A stretch of DNA of 10,002 nt, taken from Nitrososphaerales archaeon TH703 (lineage in GTDB: Archaea > Thermoproteota > Nitrososphaeria > Nitrososphaerales > Nitrososphaeraceae). The translations under genes and the position numbers were made by a program. Below are positions 1 through 6,133 of the stretch, in pieces. Positions within the stretch are counted from its first letter, which is position 1, and the number at the start of each line of letters is the position of its first letter. Under the pieces are notes generated by a model, which was not told the DNA's origin, searched no databases, and saw only the letters and a list, made by a program, of their open reading frames with translations. The DNA lies in NCBI GenBank assembly GCA_014523525.1, contig JAATVL010000305.1, positions 1 through 10,002 of the forward strand, written 5' to 3'.

Positions 1-140
1 ATTATGTAACAAAGAACAGAAGATTAGCTGTGGCTACGCTAGATAGTAAATTATTGAACAGTCTGAAAATGGCTGACGTGACTACTATTACACTCTCCAA
101 GAATAAAATAATAATAGAAAATCGGTATTTTGAAGGGTAG
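1..140 (+). CDS. C-terminal end of a PIN-domain protein (Fcf1/Utp23-like), 5' end outside window
   Basis: An open frame (codons from base 3) enters from the left edge and ends at TAG 138-140, giving 45 residues. The stretch RRLAVATLDSKLL, followed by a short hydrophobic strand and KNKIIIE, matches the last part of PIN domains of the Fcf1/Utp23 type. There a conserved 'vATnD..L' carries one of the acidic metal-binding residues of the nuclease site (here the Asp in ATLD), followed by 'i.l...k.le'. In the family these proteins are rRNA-processing or RNA-binding factors or metal-dependent RNases. In archaea this PIN gene often sits near the aIF2 gamma gene, so that gene could lie just upstream; this is inference. 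Its 3' end lies 31 bp before the chosen ATG of the next gene, and that gene's TATA-like box falls just after its stop. Only the C-terminal third is visible, so the other catalytic residues cannot be checked. Confidence 0.72.
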   Translation, partial: YVTKNRRLAVATLDSKLLNSLKMADVTTITLSKNKIIIENRYFEG

Positions 141-141
141 C

Positions 142-148
142 TTTAAAT
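142..148 (+). promoter_or_regulatory. TATA-like box of the UPF0173 hydrolase gene
   Basis: TTTAAAT is centred about 27 bp upstream of the ATG at 172. This is the spacing expected if transcription starts at or next to that ATG (leaderless mRNA). It overlaps the alternative TTG-initiated reading frame, which argues for the later ATG start. It is a sequence match only. Confidence 0.45.
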
Positions 149-171
149 CGTTAATTTATTTCTTATTATTC

Positions 172-825
172 ATGTTTGAGTACAATAAGTTAAGTATAAC
201 GTGGAACGGTCATGCCGGGTTCAAGATCATATACGATAATATGAAAGTGTATATCGATCCTTACAAATTGAGCAAAACATACGAAAAGATTTCTGACGCT
301 GACATTGTACTTATAACCCACAACCACTTTGACCATTTATCAATAGAGGATTTAAAAAATATCATTAATGAAAGAACAGTTATTGTTTCTGCTCAAGAGT
401 GTCTATCTCAATTAAAGTCTCTAAAAGTGAAAGAATCAATTGGCATTGATCCTCGTAACAGTGTGAAGGTAGGCGATTTAAGAATAGAAACAGTTCCTGC
501 ATACAATATTGACAAGGACTTTCATCCAAAGAATGACAAAAAAATTGGATTCATAGTTGAATTTGGTAATGATCGATTATATCACACCGGAGATTCTGAT
601 ATAATTCCAGAAATGAAAGACACAAACCCAACTGTTGTACTAATACCTGTTTCCGGAACTTATGTAATGACAGCTGAGGAAGCATCTAAGGCAGTCAATG
701 AATTAATTAATCCAAAAATTGCAATTCCAATGCATTATGGTACAATTGTAGGTAATAAAGAAGATGCAATACGATTCTCAGAACTGGTCACAGTATGTAA
801 AACAAAGATATTAGAGTCAGAGTAG
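172..825 (+). CDS. UPF0173-type metal-dependent hydrolase (metallo-beta-lactamase fold)
   Basis: Probable cytosolic metallo-beta-lactamase-fold hydrolase of the UPF0173 (YtkL-like) group, whose physiological substrate is generally unknown. The N-terminus (ITWNGHAGFKI, then VYIDPY) is the typical opening of the family. The metal-binding motif HxHxDH appears as THNHFDHL (H50, H52, D54, H55 counted from the ATG at 172). Further ligands are in YHTGDSD and in the C-terminal PMHYGT. At 217 residues the length is normal for the family. An in-frame TTG at 130 would add 14 residues (a Phe/Leu-rich stretch) and overlap the upstream PIN gene. I prefer ATG 172 because the family homology begins there and a TATA-like box lies about 27 bp upstream. 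The stop is followed within 10 bp by a short T run (832-836). No signal peptide or membrane segment is expected from this start. The fold assignment is firm; the substrate is not. Confidence 0.9.
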   Translation: MFEYNKLSITWNGHAGFKIIYDNMKVYIDPYKLSKTYEKISDADIVLITHNHFDHLSIEDLKNIINERTVIVSAQECLSQLKSLKVKESIGIDPRNSVKVGDLRIETVPAYNIDKDFHPKNDKKIGFIVEFGNDRLYHTGDSDIIPEMKDTNPTVVLIPVSGTYVMTAEEASKAVNELINPKIAIPMHYGTIVGNKEDAIRFSELVTVCKTKILESE

Positions 826-849
826 TCAAAATTTTTGCAAAGATTAAAA

Positions 850-858
850 CTTATATAC
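850..858 (+). promoter_or_regulatory. TATA box upstream of the Lys-rich microprotein
   Basis: CTTATATAC, preceded by the A-rich stretch GATTAAAA, is a good archaeal BRE/TATA arrangement centred about 31 bp before the ATG at 885. It implies a transcript start only a few bases ahead of that ATG. It is one of the clearest TATA boxes in the window and has no other gene to serve at normal spacing: the next long gene starts 245 bp further on. Confidence 0.6.
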
Positions 859-884
859 GATCTGTTTTTCTTATATCATTGAAA

Positions 885-938
885 ATGGCAGCGAAAAAGA
901 AATCGAAGTCTGCTAAGAAAGCAACCAAAAAGAGGTAA
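885..938 (+). CDS. 17-residue Lys/Ala/Ser-rich basic microprotein (candidate)
   Basis: ATG 885 to TAA 936-938 encodes MAAKKKSKSAKKATKKR: nine basic residues out of 17, none acidic or aromatic. I do not recognise a named family. The composition resembles the tails of histone H1, the Lys/Ala-rich tails of bacterial nucleoid proteins, or the basic extensions of ribosomal proteins, which suggests nucleic-acid binding; that is inference. The case for a real gene is contextual. The reading frame sits alone in an otherwise non-coding gap, a strong TATA box lies at near-leaderless spacing upstream, and a C-run followed by a T-rich tract (969-981) lies about 30 bp downstream, as in a short dedicated transcription unit. 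Alternatives are a non-coding RNA whose sequence happens to encode Lys codons (easy in A-rich DNA), or an attenuating leader of the downstream gene. Automatic annotation usually ignores frames this short. Confidence 0.5.
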   Translation: MAAKKKSKSAKKATKKR

Positions 939-968
939 TACTCTCGTAGTCACTATTCCCTCTTAATT

Positions 969-981
969 CCCCCCTTCTTTT
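969..981 (+). terminator. Candidate pyrimidine/T-rich terminator after the microprotein
   Basis: Six C residues followed by TTCTTTT lie 30 bp beyond the microprotein stop. T-rich tracts terminate archaeal RNA polymerase without needing a hairpin, and a second T7 tract occurs at 1032-1038. A run of six C is conspicuous in such AT-rich DNA. No clear stem-loop was found. Confidence 0.35.
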
Positions 982-1070
982 GTTAGATAAATAATTACAA
1001 AATTCTTTTATTGTTTGGTTTAGCATCCTTATTTTTTTGCAACTACGTTATGCAAATTTTTTCCAGTACG

Positions 1071-1078
1071 TTAAAAAA
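1071..1078 (+). promoter_or_regulatory. Weak TATA-like element of the AglB-cyclophilin gene
   Basis: TTAAAAAA is centred about 28 bp before ATG 1103, matching the spacing seen for other genes here, but the sequence is a poor TATA match. An out-of-frame ATG at 1078 opens only a short frame and is not a credible start. Confidence 0.3.
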
Positions 1079-1102
1079 TGAGTATAATCAACAAGCATTA
1101 TT

Positions 1103-3862
1103 ATGTTATCTGCCGACAGAGTTTTGTTTCATGTTAGAAATTACAATTTTAATGTACGCCATCTATTAGTTATTGCGGTATTAGTTATTGCATTTACAAC
1201 AGCTTTCATAATGCGTTCTTATCCGATAAAGTATGGATTTTATCTAAATGAATTCGATCCGTATTTTGATTACAGAGCAACTAAGTATATTGTAGATAAT
1301 GGCCTGGATGCATATCTTAAGTGGCATGATAATATGTCATGGTATCCTGAAGGTCGAAACATACCGGAGACATCACAAGTTGGATTACATATAACAGCGG
1401 CTTATCTTTACAAGATCTTTGGAGGAAATAGTTCCATTTTAGATTTTACAATATTATTACCTGTTGTCGTAGGATCATTGACCACAATTGTTGTATTTGC
1501 GTTGGTAAGGTCACTGGGTGGAACCACAGCAGGTCTCTTTTCTGCATTACTAATTGCTTTTACTCCTGCTATTATTCAGCGTGGAAACTTAGGTTGGTTC
1601 AAATCCGAACCTCTTGGTCTGTTCTTTGCACTGTTGGCACTGTACTTACTAATTTCTGCATTGAAACATAAGCCCAAGATTGCTATTGTAAAAGCGATAG
1701 TAGGAGGATTATTATTAGGTCTTGCCAATGCATCATGGGGCGGGATTCAATATTTTAGTATCCCAATTTCATTATACTTTTTTGCAGTAACTTTTTTGCG
1801 AAATGATATCAAGGTACCCTTAATTGTTGCAATTTTGTTCACGGTTGCTACCATACTATCCGCCGGTTTGTCTCCAAGACCAGGTCTTTCATTTGTATTT
1901 GGACTTCCAGGTATTGCCCTCATAGGAGGAACGATATTTTTGATTATATCATCTATTGTGAGGAAATTAAGTTCATCGAATACTTTCCTAAGAAATAATT
2001 GGATCTTGCTTGGAGCTTTTTTTGCAATTGGCATAGGAATAATTCTATCTGGAAGTTTTCATGGATCCTCATTCAGATATCTAAATGCAGTTAATCCATT
2101 TCTTTCTTCTCAAAATCCCCTGGTAGAATCCGTCGCTGAGCATTTCACTCCAACTTTGGTAGAATATTTCACGGACTATTCAATTCTGATAATGTTTGCT
2201 GGATTTGGGGCTCTTATGGCATTTAGACACAGAAATGACATGTCCATTTTTTCATTAATCATCGGAATTACTGGAGTGTACGTGAGTGCAACATTTGCTA
2301 GATTACTTGTATTCTCATCAATCGGAATCATTCTCTTATCTGGATTGGGCCTGTATGAAATAACTAGTAGTATAATCAACTATAAGGCATCATCAGAAAC
2401 CTCGCATAAGAAGAAGAAAAGAACAGAACGCGAAAAAATTTCTCACATGGATAAATCAATAAAAATTGTATATTCAATTATACTTGTTTTTTTAATTTCA
2501 ATTCCTGTCCTGGATAATGGTGGTATATTATTCCCACAAAATTCAAATTGGTTGAGTTCCGCCGATATTCCTCCTTCTATTGCAAATGGCGGTACTGGAT
2601 TTAGAATCAAGACTGATGATTGGATAAGCGCATTAGATTGGATCTCCGCCAATACATCTTCCAATTCAGTAATTGCATCGTGGTGGGATTATGGTTACTG
2701 GATAACAACATTAGGAAATAGAACTAGTTTAGCCGATAATGCTACAATAAACCAAACACGTATCGCAACGATTGCAAAGATGTTTATGGATCAAACCGAA
2801 AACGGCCTTAAGGTTGCAAAAGATCTAAAGTCTGACTATATAGTAGTATACATTGTTGGACAGAGATTTAGTGGTATTAATGGTAGTGAGCTGTATGTTT
2901 TAGGTAACGGTGGAGATGAAAGCAAAAAACAGTGGTTTATACGAATAGGAGGATTTGATGAAAATAAATATCTTGAACAAGATGGTTTTACCCCAACACC
3001 ATTCTTTTGGAATAGTACGTTACTTGGACAATTGATACCTTTCACACCTGTGTCCTATATAGTAAATGGCGCTCCGACAAGTCAATATCAACAAGGCGCA
3101 ACTGCACTTTATACAAAAGACATCAAATACCCAGAAAATGGTAAGGCAGATCAACCACTAAAATTGGTTTATTCGTCAGCCAGCTTCAAGAGTAATAGAC
3201 CAGGTCTATTCTTTGCGGTATTAATTTATCAAGTAAACCATAATTATATACCTAAAACGACTTCGGATCCATATAAGGAGATAATCGATAAAGAGAAATT
3301 TTCAATAAACACCACCAAGTCTAATACTGATATGAAATCAACTAATGAATCTAAATTAGCAGTTATAGATACAACTCAGGGACCTATAACTATTGAATTC
3401 TTTCCAGATGTAGCTCCAATGCATGTCTCAAATTTTGAGAAACTTGCAGATTCGGGATTCTACAATGGCACTGTATTCCATAGAATTGTCAAAGGATTTG
3501 TAATTCAAGGAGGAGATCCAAATACAAAAAATAACACAAACAAGGCCGCTTGGGGAACAGGCGATCCTGGTTATAAGATCAAAGCAGAATTTAGTAACAT
3601 ACCACACAATAGAGGAATAGTTTCAATGGCCAGATCCTCAGATCCAGATAGTGCGGGTTCACAGTTCTTTATTGTTTTAAATGACTCCAGATTTTTGGAC
3701 AAACAATATACGGTATTTGGGAGAGTCATAAATGGGATGGACGTTGTTGATAAAATTGCTGCATTACCAACAATTCAAAATGATCAGCCGCAAGATCCAA
3801 ATATGGCTAAAATACTTTCTATAAAGATAGTAGATAGAAATTCGACAGAGTTGAAAAGCTGA
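1103..3862 (+). CDS. aglB: AglB/STT3 oligosaccharyltransferase fused to a C-terminal cyclophilin-type peptidyl-prolyl isomerase
   Basis: Membrane oligosaccharyltransferase that transfers a lipid-linked glycan to Asn in N-x-S/T sequons of exported proteins. Residues 1-470 are strongly hydrophobic, with many membrane segments starting near residue 21 and a Lys-rich cytosolic-type loop near 433-450. The first acidic motif is NEFDPYFDYR (E50, D52). The second acidic-motif position reads GWFKSEPLG (K167-S168-E169). An SVSE/TIXE-like motif is SVAEH (343-347). The hallmark acceptor-sequon motif WWDYG is at 527-531. The STT3 globular domain seems to end near 712. A polar linker (713-750) leads to a complete cyclophilin domain (about 751-915): FHRIVKGFVIQGGD holds R794, F799 and Q802, and SQFF holds F855/F856. 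The position equivalent to Trp121 of human CypA is F864, as is common in prokaryotic cyclophilins. Since the STT3 C-terminal domain faces outward, the isomerase should act outside the membrane on newly exported, glycosylated chains. The frame is uninterrupted across the junction, so this is a genuine fusion in this assembly. It converges on the next gene with a 30-bp gap. Confidence 0.95.
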   Translation: MLSADRVLFHVRNYNFNVRHLLVIAVLVIAFTTAFIMRSYPIKYGFYLNEFDPYFDYRATKYIVDNGLDAYLKWHDNMSWYPEGRNIPETSQVGLHITAAYLYKIFGGNSSILDFTILLPVVVGSLTTIVVFALVRSLGGTTAGLFSALLIAFTPAIIQRGNLGWFKSEPLGLFFALLALYLLISALKHKPKIAIVKAIVGGLLLGLANASWGGIQYFSIPISLYFFAVTFLRNDIKVPLIVAILFTVATILSAGLSPRPGLSFVFGLPGIALIGGTIFLIISSIVRKLSSSNTFLRNNWILLGAFFAIGIGIILSGSFHGSSFRYLNAVNPFLSSQNPLVESVAEHFTPTLVEYFTDYSILIMFAGFGALMAFRHRNDMSIFSLIIGITGVYVSATFARLLVFSSIGIILLSGLGLYEITSSIINYKASSETSHKKKKRTEREKISHMDKSIKIVYSIILVFLISIPVLDNGGILFPQNSNWLSSADIPPSIANGGTGFRIKTDDWISALDWISANTSSNSVIASWWDYGYWITTLGNRTSLADNATINQTRIATIAKMFMDQTENGLKVAKDLKSDYIVVYIVGQRFSGINGSELYVLGNGGDESKKQWFIRIGGFDENKYLEQDGFTPTPFFWNSTLLGQLIPFTPVSYIVNGAPTSQYQQGATALYTKDIKYPENGKADQPLKLVYSSASFKSNRPGLFFAVLIYQVNHNYIPKTTSDPYKEIIDKEKFSINTTKSNTDMKSTNESKLAVIDTTQGPITIEFFPDVAPMHVSNFEKLADSGFYNGTVFHRIVKGFVIQGGDPNTKNNTNKAAWGTGDPGYKIKAEFSNIPHNRGIVSMARSSDPDSAGSQFFIVLNDSRFLDKQYTVFGRVINGMDVVDKIAALPTIQNDQPQDPNMAKILSIKIVDRNSTELKS

Positions 3863-3868
3863 ACAATT

Positions 3869-3897
3869 GATAAAATAATAATAGAGTAAGTTTTATC
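3869..3897. terminator. Short inverted repeat between convergent genes
   Basis: GATAAAA (3869-3875) and TTTTATC (3891-3897) are exact 7-bp inverted repeats flanking a 15-base A-rich interval. They lie in the 30-bp gap between two convergent genes and overlap the 3' end of the deoxyhypusine synthase gene. On the plus strand the right arm is preceded by few Ts, so a role as a bidirectional terminator is only a suggestion. Confidence 0.25.
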
Positions 3898-4849
3898 TTA
3901 TTAATGCAGCGTAAATGAAGGGTAACAATGTGGTTGCCTCTCCATGTATTGTAGTCTGCTTTGCTTTTCCCTTTACCTTCCCCCAAGATATTGCTTCTGC
4001 AATCAAGGCGCCACTCAAACTACCATCCCATTCAGAAGCTGTTGTTATAGATACTGCATAGTCCAGTCCTCCTCTAAACTGATTCCACCATAATGTATGA
4101 TGTTTAGAAATTCCGCCCCCGATAATGAAAGCACCAGTTTTATTTGCCTCATAAACTAAGTCTGATAACCTGGTTTCATCCAATAGTATATTTATATTAA
4201 AGTTCTTATGTTTCTGATAAAAGAACCATATTTGACTTCCAACTCCACCATCTACAATACCTGGAACTATGACTGGAATATCATTCTTATACGCCCAGTA
4301 CAAAAACGAAGTCTCATCTAGAGTACTCCCTATTTTCTTTGTTATTTCAAAGGTCGAAACACTCTGTAACCCTCTCTGGTACAGTTCGTTTAGACAATCC
4401 TGTACTTTTTTTTCAATAACAGGGCCATAGTTATTTTGCGGTACTAGAACATTTCCCAATCTATGAATATTCTTTTTATAAAGCAATTTATCATCCATCC
4501 GAAAGTCTCCAGAATAGTATTTTGTACTTGTTCTTGCAATATCATGGTCCAATGCACCACAGGTCGTAATAACGCAGTCAAACATCTTGCGTTTTAACAT
4601 ATCCTTGATTATACCTCTAGCTCCAGTGGAGATTATTGATCCTACAAATGACAAGAATTTGGTACAGTTCTTGTCCCTTGTCATCGTACGAATTATATTT
4701 ATTCCATCCCAAAGATTTTTAGATTCAAAACCACCAGAATATGCCATACCATCAACTAGTAAAGATATGGAATTTGAGTTAATTTTGTAATCGCGTACTG
4801 AATCACTCAAAATATTCTTGTGTAATCTCTTTATTCTTTTTGGCTTCAA
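3893..4849 (-). CDS. dys: Deoxyhypusine synthase
   Basis: NAD-dependent enzyme that transfers the aminobutyl group of spermidine to a Lys of translation factor aIF5A, the first step of hypusine formation. The 318 residues span the full family length. The catalytic Lys is K291 in EAISWGKV, matching Lys329 of the human enzyme. NAD/spermidine-site blocks are also present: YWAYKNDIPVIVPGIVDGG (human-like 'YWA.KN.IPV..P...DG'), GGGISKHH, DYAVSITTA and EWDGSLSGA. Retention of the Lys argues against a homospermidine-synthase-like paralogue. The only in-frame start ahead of the conserved region is TTG at 4849 (an in-frame stop lies 21 bp upstream). A TATA box centred 27-28 bp upstream supports it as the first codon of a leaderless mRNA. 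A later TTG (codon 14) would remove part of the N-terminal conserved region. The aIF5A gene is not in the window. The gene stands alone, divergent from the unknown protein gene and convergent with aglB. Confidence 0.93.
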   Translation of the reverse strand: MKPKRIKRLHKNILSDSVRDYKINSNSISLLVDGMAYSGGFESKNLWDGINIIRTMTRDKNCTKFLSFVGSIISTGARGIIKDMLKRKMFDCVITTCGALDHDIARTSTKYYSGDFRMDDKLLYKKNIHRLGNVLVPQNNYGPVIEKKVQDCLNELYQRGLQSVSTFEITKKIGSTLDETSFLYWAYKNDIPVIVPGIVDGGVGSQIWFFYQKHKNFNINILLDETRLSDLVYEANKTGAFIIGGGISKHHTLWWNQFRGGLDYAVSITTASEWDGSLSGALIAEAISWGKVKGKAKQTTIHGEATTLLPFIYAALIR

Positions 4850-4872
4850 CTTCCTACAGTTTAATTCCTAAC

Positions 4873-4880
4873 TATATATT
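4873..4880 (-). promoter_or_regulatory. TATA box of the deoxyhypusine synthase gene
   Basis: Read on the minus strand this is AATATATA, centred 27-28 bp upstream of the TTG start at 4849. The spacing predicts transcription beginning at or within a few bases of that TTG, which both supports the start choice and suggests a leaderless mRNA. Confidence 0.55.
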
Positions 4881-4960
4881 ATTTTTATCTGTTGCATAGG
4901 AAAAACTATCCAATAATATATACTATTATGCATTGAATACTCTTTTCTCAATAGAGATAG

Positions 4961-4978
4961 GATATTCGTACTAATATC
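4961..4978. promoter_or_regulatory. 18-bp near-perfect palindrome in the divergent promoter region (candidate operator)
   Basis: GATATTCGTACTAATATC pairs with its own reverse complement at 8 of 9 symmetric positions (only the C/T pair at 4967/4972 fails). It lies in the roughly 180-bp region between two divergent genes and ends 22 bp before the TATA-like box of the rightward gene. The position would suit a dimeric helix-turn-helix regulator. In AT-rich DNA such palindromes also arise by chance, so confidence is low. Confidence 0.3.
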
Positions 4979-5000
4979 GGGCTCCAATTATTAGTCACAT

Positions 5001-5010
5001 TATTATAATA
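5001..5010 (+). promoter_or_regulatory. TATA-like box of the unknown 153-residue protein gene
   Basis: TATTATAATA is centred about 25-26 bp before ATG 5031. The spacing favours this ATG over an in-frame TTG at 5016, which would lie too close to the box for a start inside the transcript. Confidence 0.5.
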
Positions 5011-5030
5011 ATAATTTGGTATATTCTCAG

Positions 5031-5492
5031 ATGCGCGTAAGATATTGGCGTTTAGGTGTTAATGACCTTCTAAGTTCATCGTACCCTATCGAAAGGGCTA
5101 ATCATTGGGAGATTAAATGTCTACAAGGAGAATATGAACACTTTGGAGTTTTCTGGTTTAGGTATGGAACTCCTTTTGACAAGGAATTAATAAATGGAAT
5201 ATGTTTCTATTATAATGACATACCGCAAGAAAAAGTTCAAGCATTATTAGATTTTCTGCAAGAAAAATACGGTGGCAAGGCATTATTTAGGCAAAGTCGA
5301 GTTTTTCTTCAAGGTTCTAGAGAATTCAGTGATAAAGAGGAAATAGCTAATCTTGCAAATGAAATCAGTATTAAATTCAATGGGCCTATAGAAATTACTC
5401 TAGAATTTGAGAAAGTAACTCCAGAAGAACAGGAAAAAAATGCATTTAATTTTCCCTCAGGTAAGGCACTTCCAATCGCTGGGACAGACTAG
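5031..5492 (+). CDS. Unrecognised soluble protein, 153 residues
   Basis: I do not recognise this family. The frame is intact and its codon use looks like that of its neighbours. It has no signal peptide, membrane segment, Cys cluster or obvious catalytic motif. The N-terminal half is aromatic-rich (RYWRLG, HWEIKC, FGVFWFRYG) and resembles compact alpha/beta folds. The middle has an amphipathic helix candidate (QEKVQALLDFLQEKYGG) followed by a strand-like block and a second helix (DKEEIANLANEISIKF). The C-terminus is acidic then Pro/Gly-containing and probably flexible. The chosen start is ATG 5031, because a TATA-like box lies about 26 bp upstream; an in-frame TTG at 5016 would add five residues. 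It is divergent from the deoxyhypusine synthase gene and convergent with the response regulator gene. No function can be inferred from this context. Confidence 0.8.
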   Translation: MRVRYWRLGVNDLLSSSYPIERANHWEIKCLQGEYEHFGVFWFRYGTPFDKELINGICFYYNDIPQEKVQALLDFLQEKYGGKALFRQSRVFLQGSREFSDKEEIANLANEISIKFNGPIEITLEFEKVTPEEQEKNAFNFPSGKALPIAGTD

Positions 5493-5525
5493 TACAAAGA
5501 AAAACAAGATGCTGAAGTCAGATTG

Positions 5526-5540
5526 AGAATATTATATTCT
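5526..5540. terminator. Small hairpin between convergent genes
   Basis: AGAATA-TTA-TATTCT is a perfect 6-bp inverted repeat around a three-base loop, located in the 46-bp gap between the unknown protein and the convergent response regulator. It could act in termination for either strand, but the stem is short and AT-rich. Confidence 0.25.
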
Positions 5541-5958
5541 AATTAGCTCTAGTATTATCCTCTAGTATGGATTTTATTTTCTCTCTTAACTTGGAGATAC
5601 TGACTGGCTTGCTAATAAAATGAGTAACATTGACCGAAGGAATAACTTTGCTGAATTCTTCCTTGTTAATTTCAAAAGCAGTGATGAATGCAATCTTCAT
5701 ATTAGGATCATTTTCCTTTATACGCCTATATAGATCAAATCCATTTATTTTGGGCATTCGAATGTCGGTTATTACAAGATCGTAATATTTTGGAGGATGA
5801 TTCTGAAAGTTATTTATGGCCTCATCACCTTTTGAAAATGTTTCAACCCTAAAATCATTTTTTGACTCTAATCCTCTTTTTATGACCGAAAGGATATCAG
5901 ATTCATCGTCCACAATCATTATCCGTGGTGGCGGATTATTTTTTTTACTTTCCGTCAT
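5539..5958 (-). CDS. Single-domain response regulator (receiver only)
   Basis: CheY-like receiver protein of 139 residues, presumably phosphorylated by a histidine kinase encoded elsewhere. All canonical receiver residues are present: acidic pair D17/D18 in MIVDDE, phospho-acceptor D65 in LVITDIRMP, the switch Thr T93 in FITAF, and K117 in FISKPVS. The receiver fold occupies about residues 11-134, leaving a charged N-terminal tail and a few residues at the C-terminus, so there is no output domain. It must act by protein-protein interaction or as a phospho-relay. No histidine kinase is adjacent. The neighbours are an unknown protein (convergent) and a pentapeptide-repeat protein (divergent). 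The start is ATG at 5958-5956, with a TATA box about 27-28 bp upstream and no Shine-Dalgarno motif. Confidence 0.93.
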   Translation of the reverse strand: MTESKKNNPPPRIMIVDDESDILSVIKRGLESKNDFRVETFSKGDEAINNFQNHPPKYYDLVITDIRMPKINGFDLYRRIKENDPNMKIAFITAFEINKEEFSKVIPSVNVTHFISKPVSISKLREKIKSILEDNTRAN

Positions 5959-5980
5959 ATGTCAAATTTTGATATAATTA

Positions 5981-5990
5981 TCATATATAA
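5981..5990 (-). promoter_or_regulatory. TATA box of the response regulator gene
   Basis: On the minus strand this reads TTATATATGA, centred 27-28 bp ahead of the ATG at 5958, as expected for a leaderless transcript. Confidence 0.55.
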
Positions 5991-6104
5991 TAAGTGTTTA
6001 CGCATAATTTAGCAAAATCATCTTGTCATATTTCGAATTAGAAATTTTAAGTAATAGGTAAAAATTGTATTTCTCATAGATAGAACTCTCATTTTGAGAA
6101 AATT

Positions 6105-6112
6105 GATATATC
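6105..6112 (+). promoter_or_regulatory. TATA box of the pentapeptide-repeat gene
   Basis: GATATATC is centred about 26 bp before ATG 6134. A short imperfect palindrome (TCTCATTTTGAGA, 6087-6099) ends just upstream of it, where an archaeal regulator or BRE-proximal factor could bind; that part is speculative. Confidence 0.5.
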
Positions 6113-6133
6113 GAAAAAAATAACGACATAAAA

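Noticed and set aside
1747..3045. Several minus-strand open frames of 67-95 codons inside the aglB coding region
   Set aside because: They lie wholly within a strongly supported membrane-protein gene and lack recognisable motifs; they are antisense shadows.
4587..4790. Plus-strand 67-codon frame within the deoxyhypusine synthase gene
   Set aside because: Antisense shadow of a conserved enzyme gene with no promoter or motif of its own.
5959..6012. 17-codon plus-strand frame adjoining the response regulator start
   Set aside because: AT-driven, Ile-rich random-looking sequence lying over the regulator's TATA box; no support as a gene.
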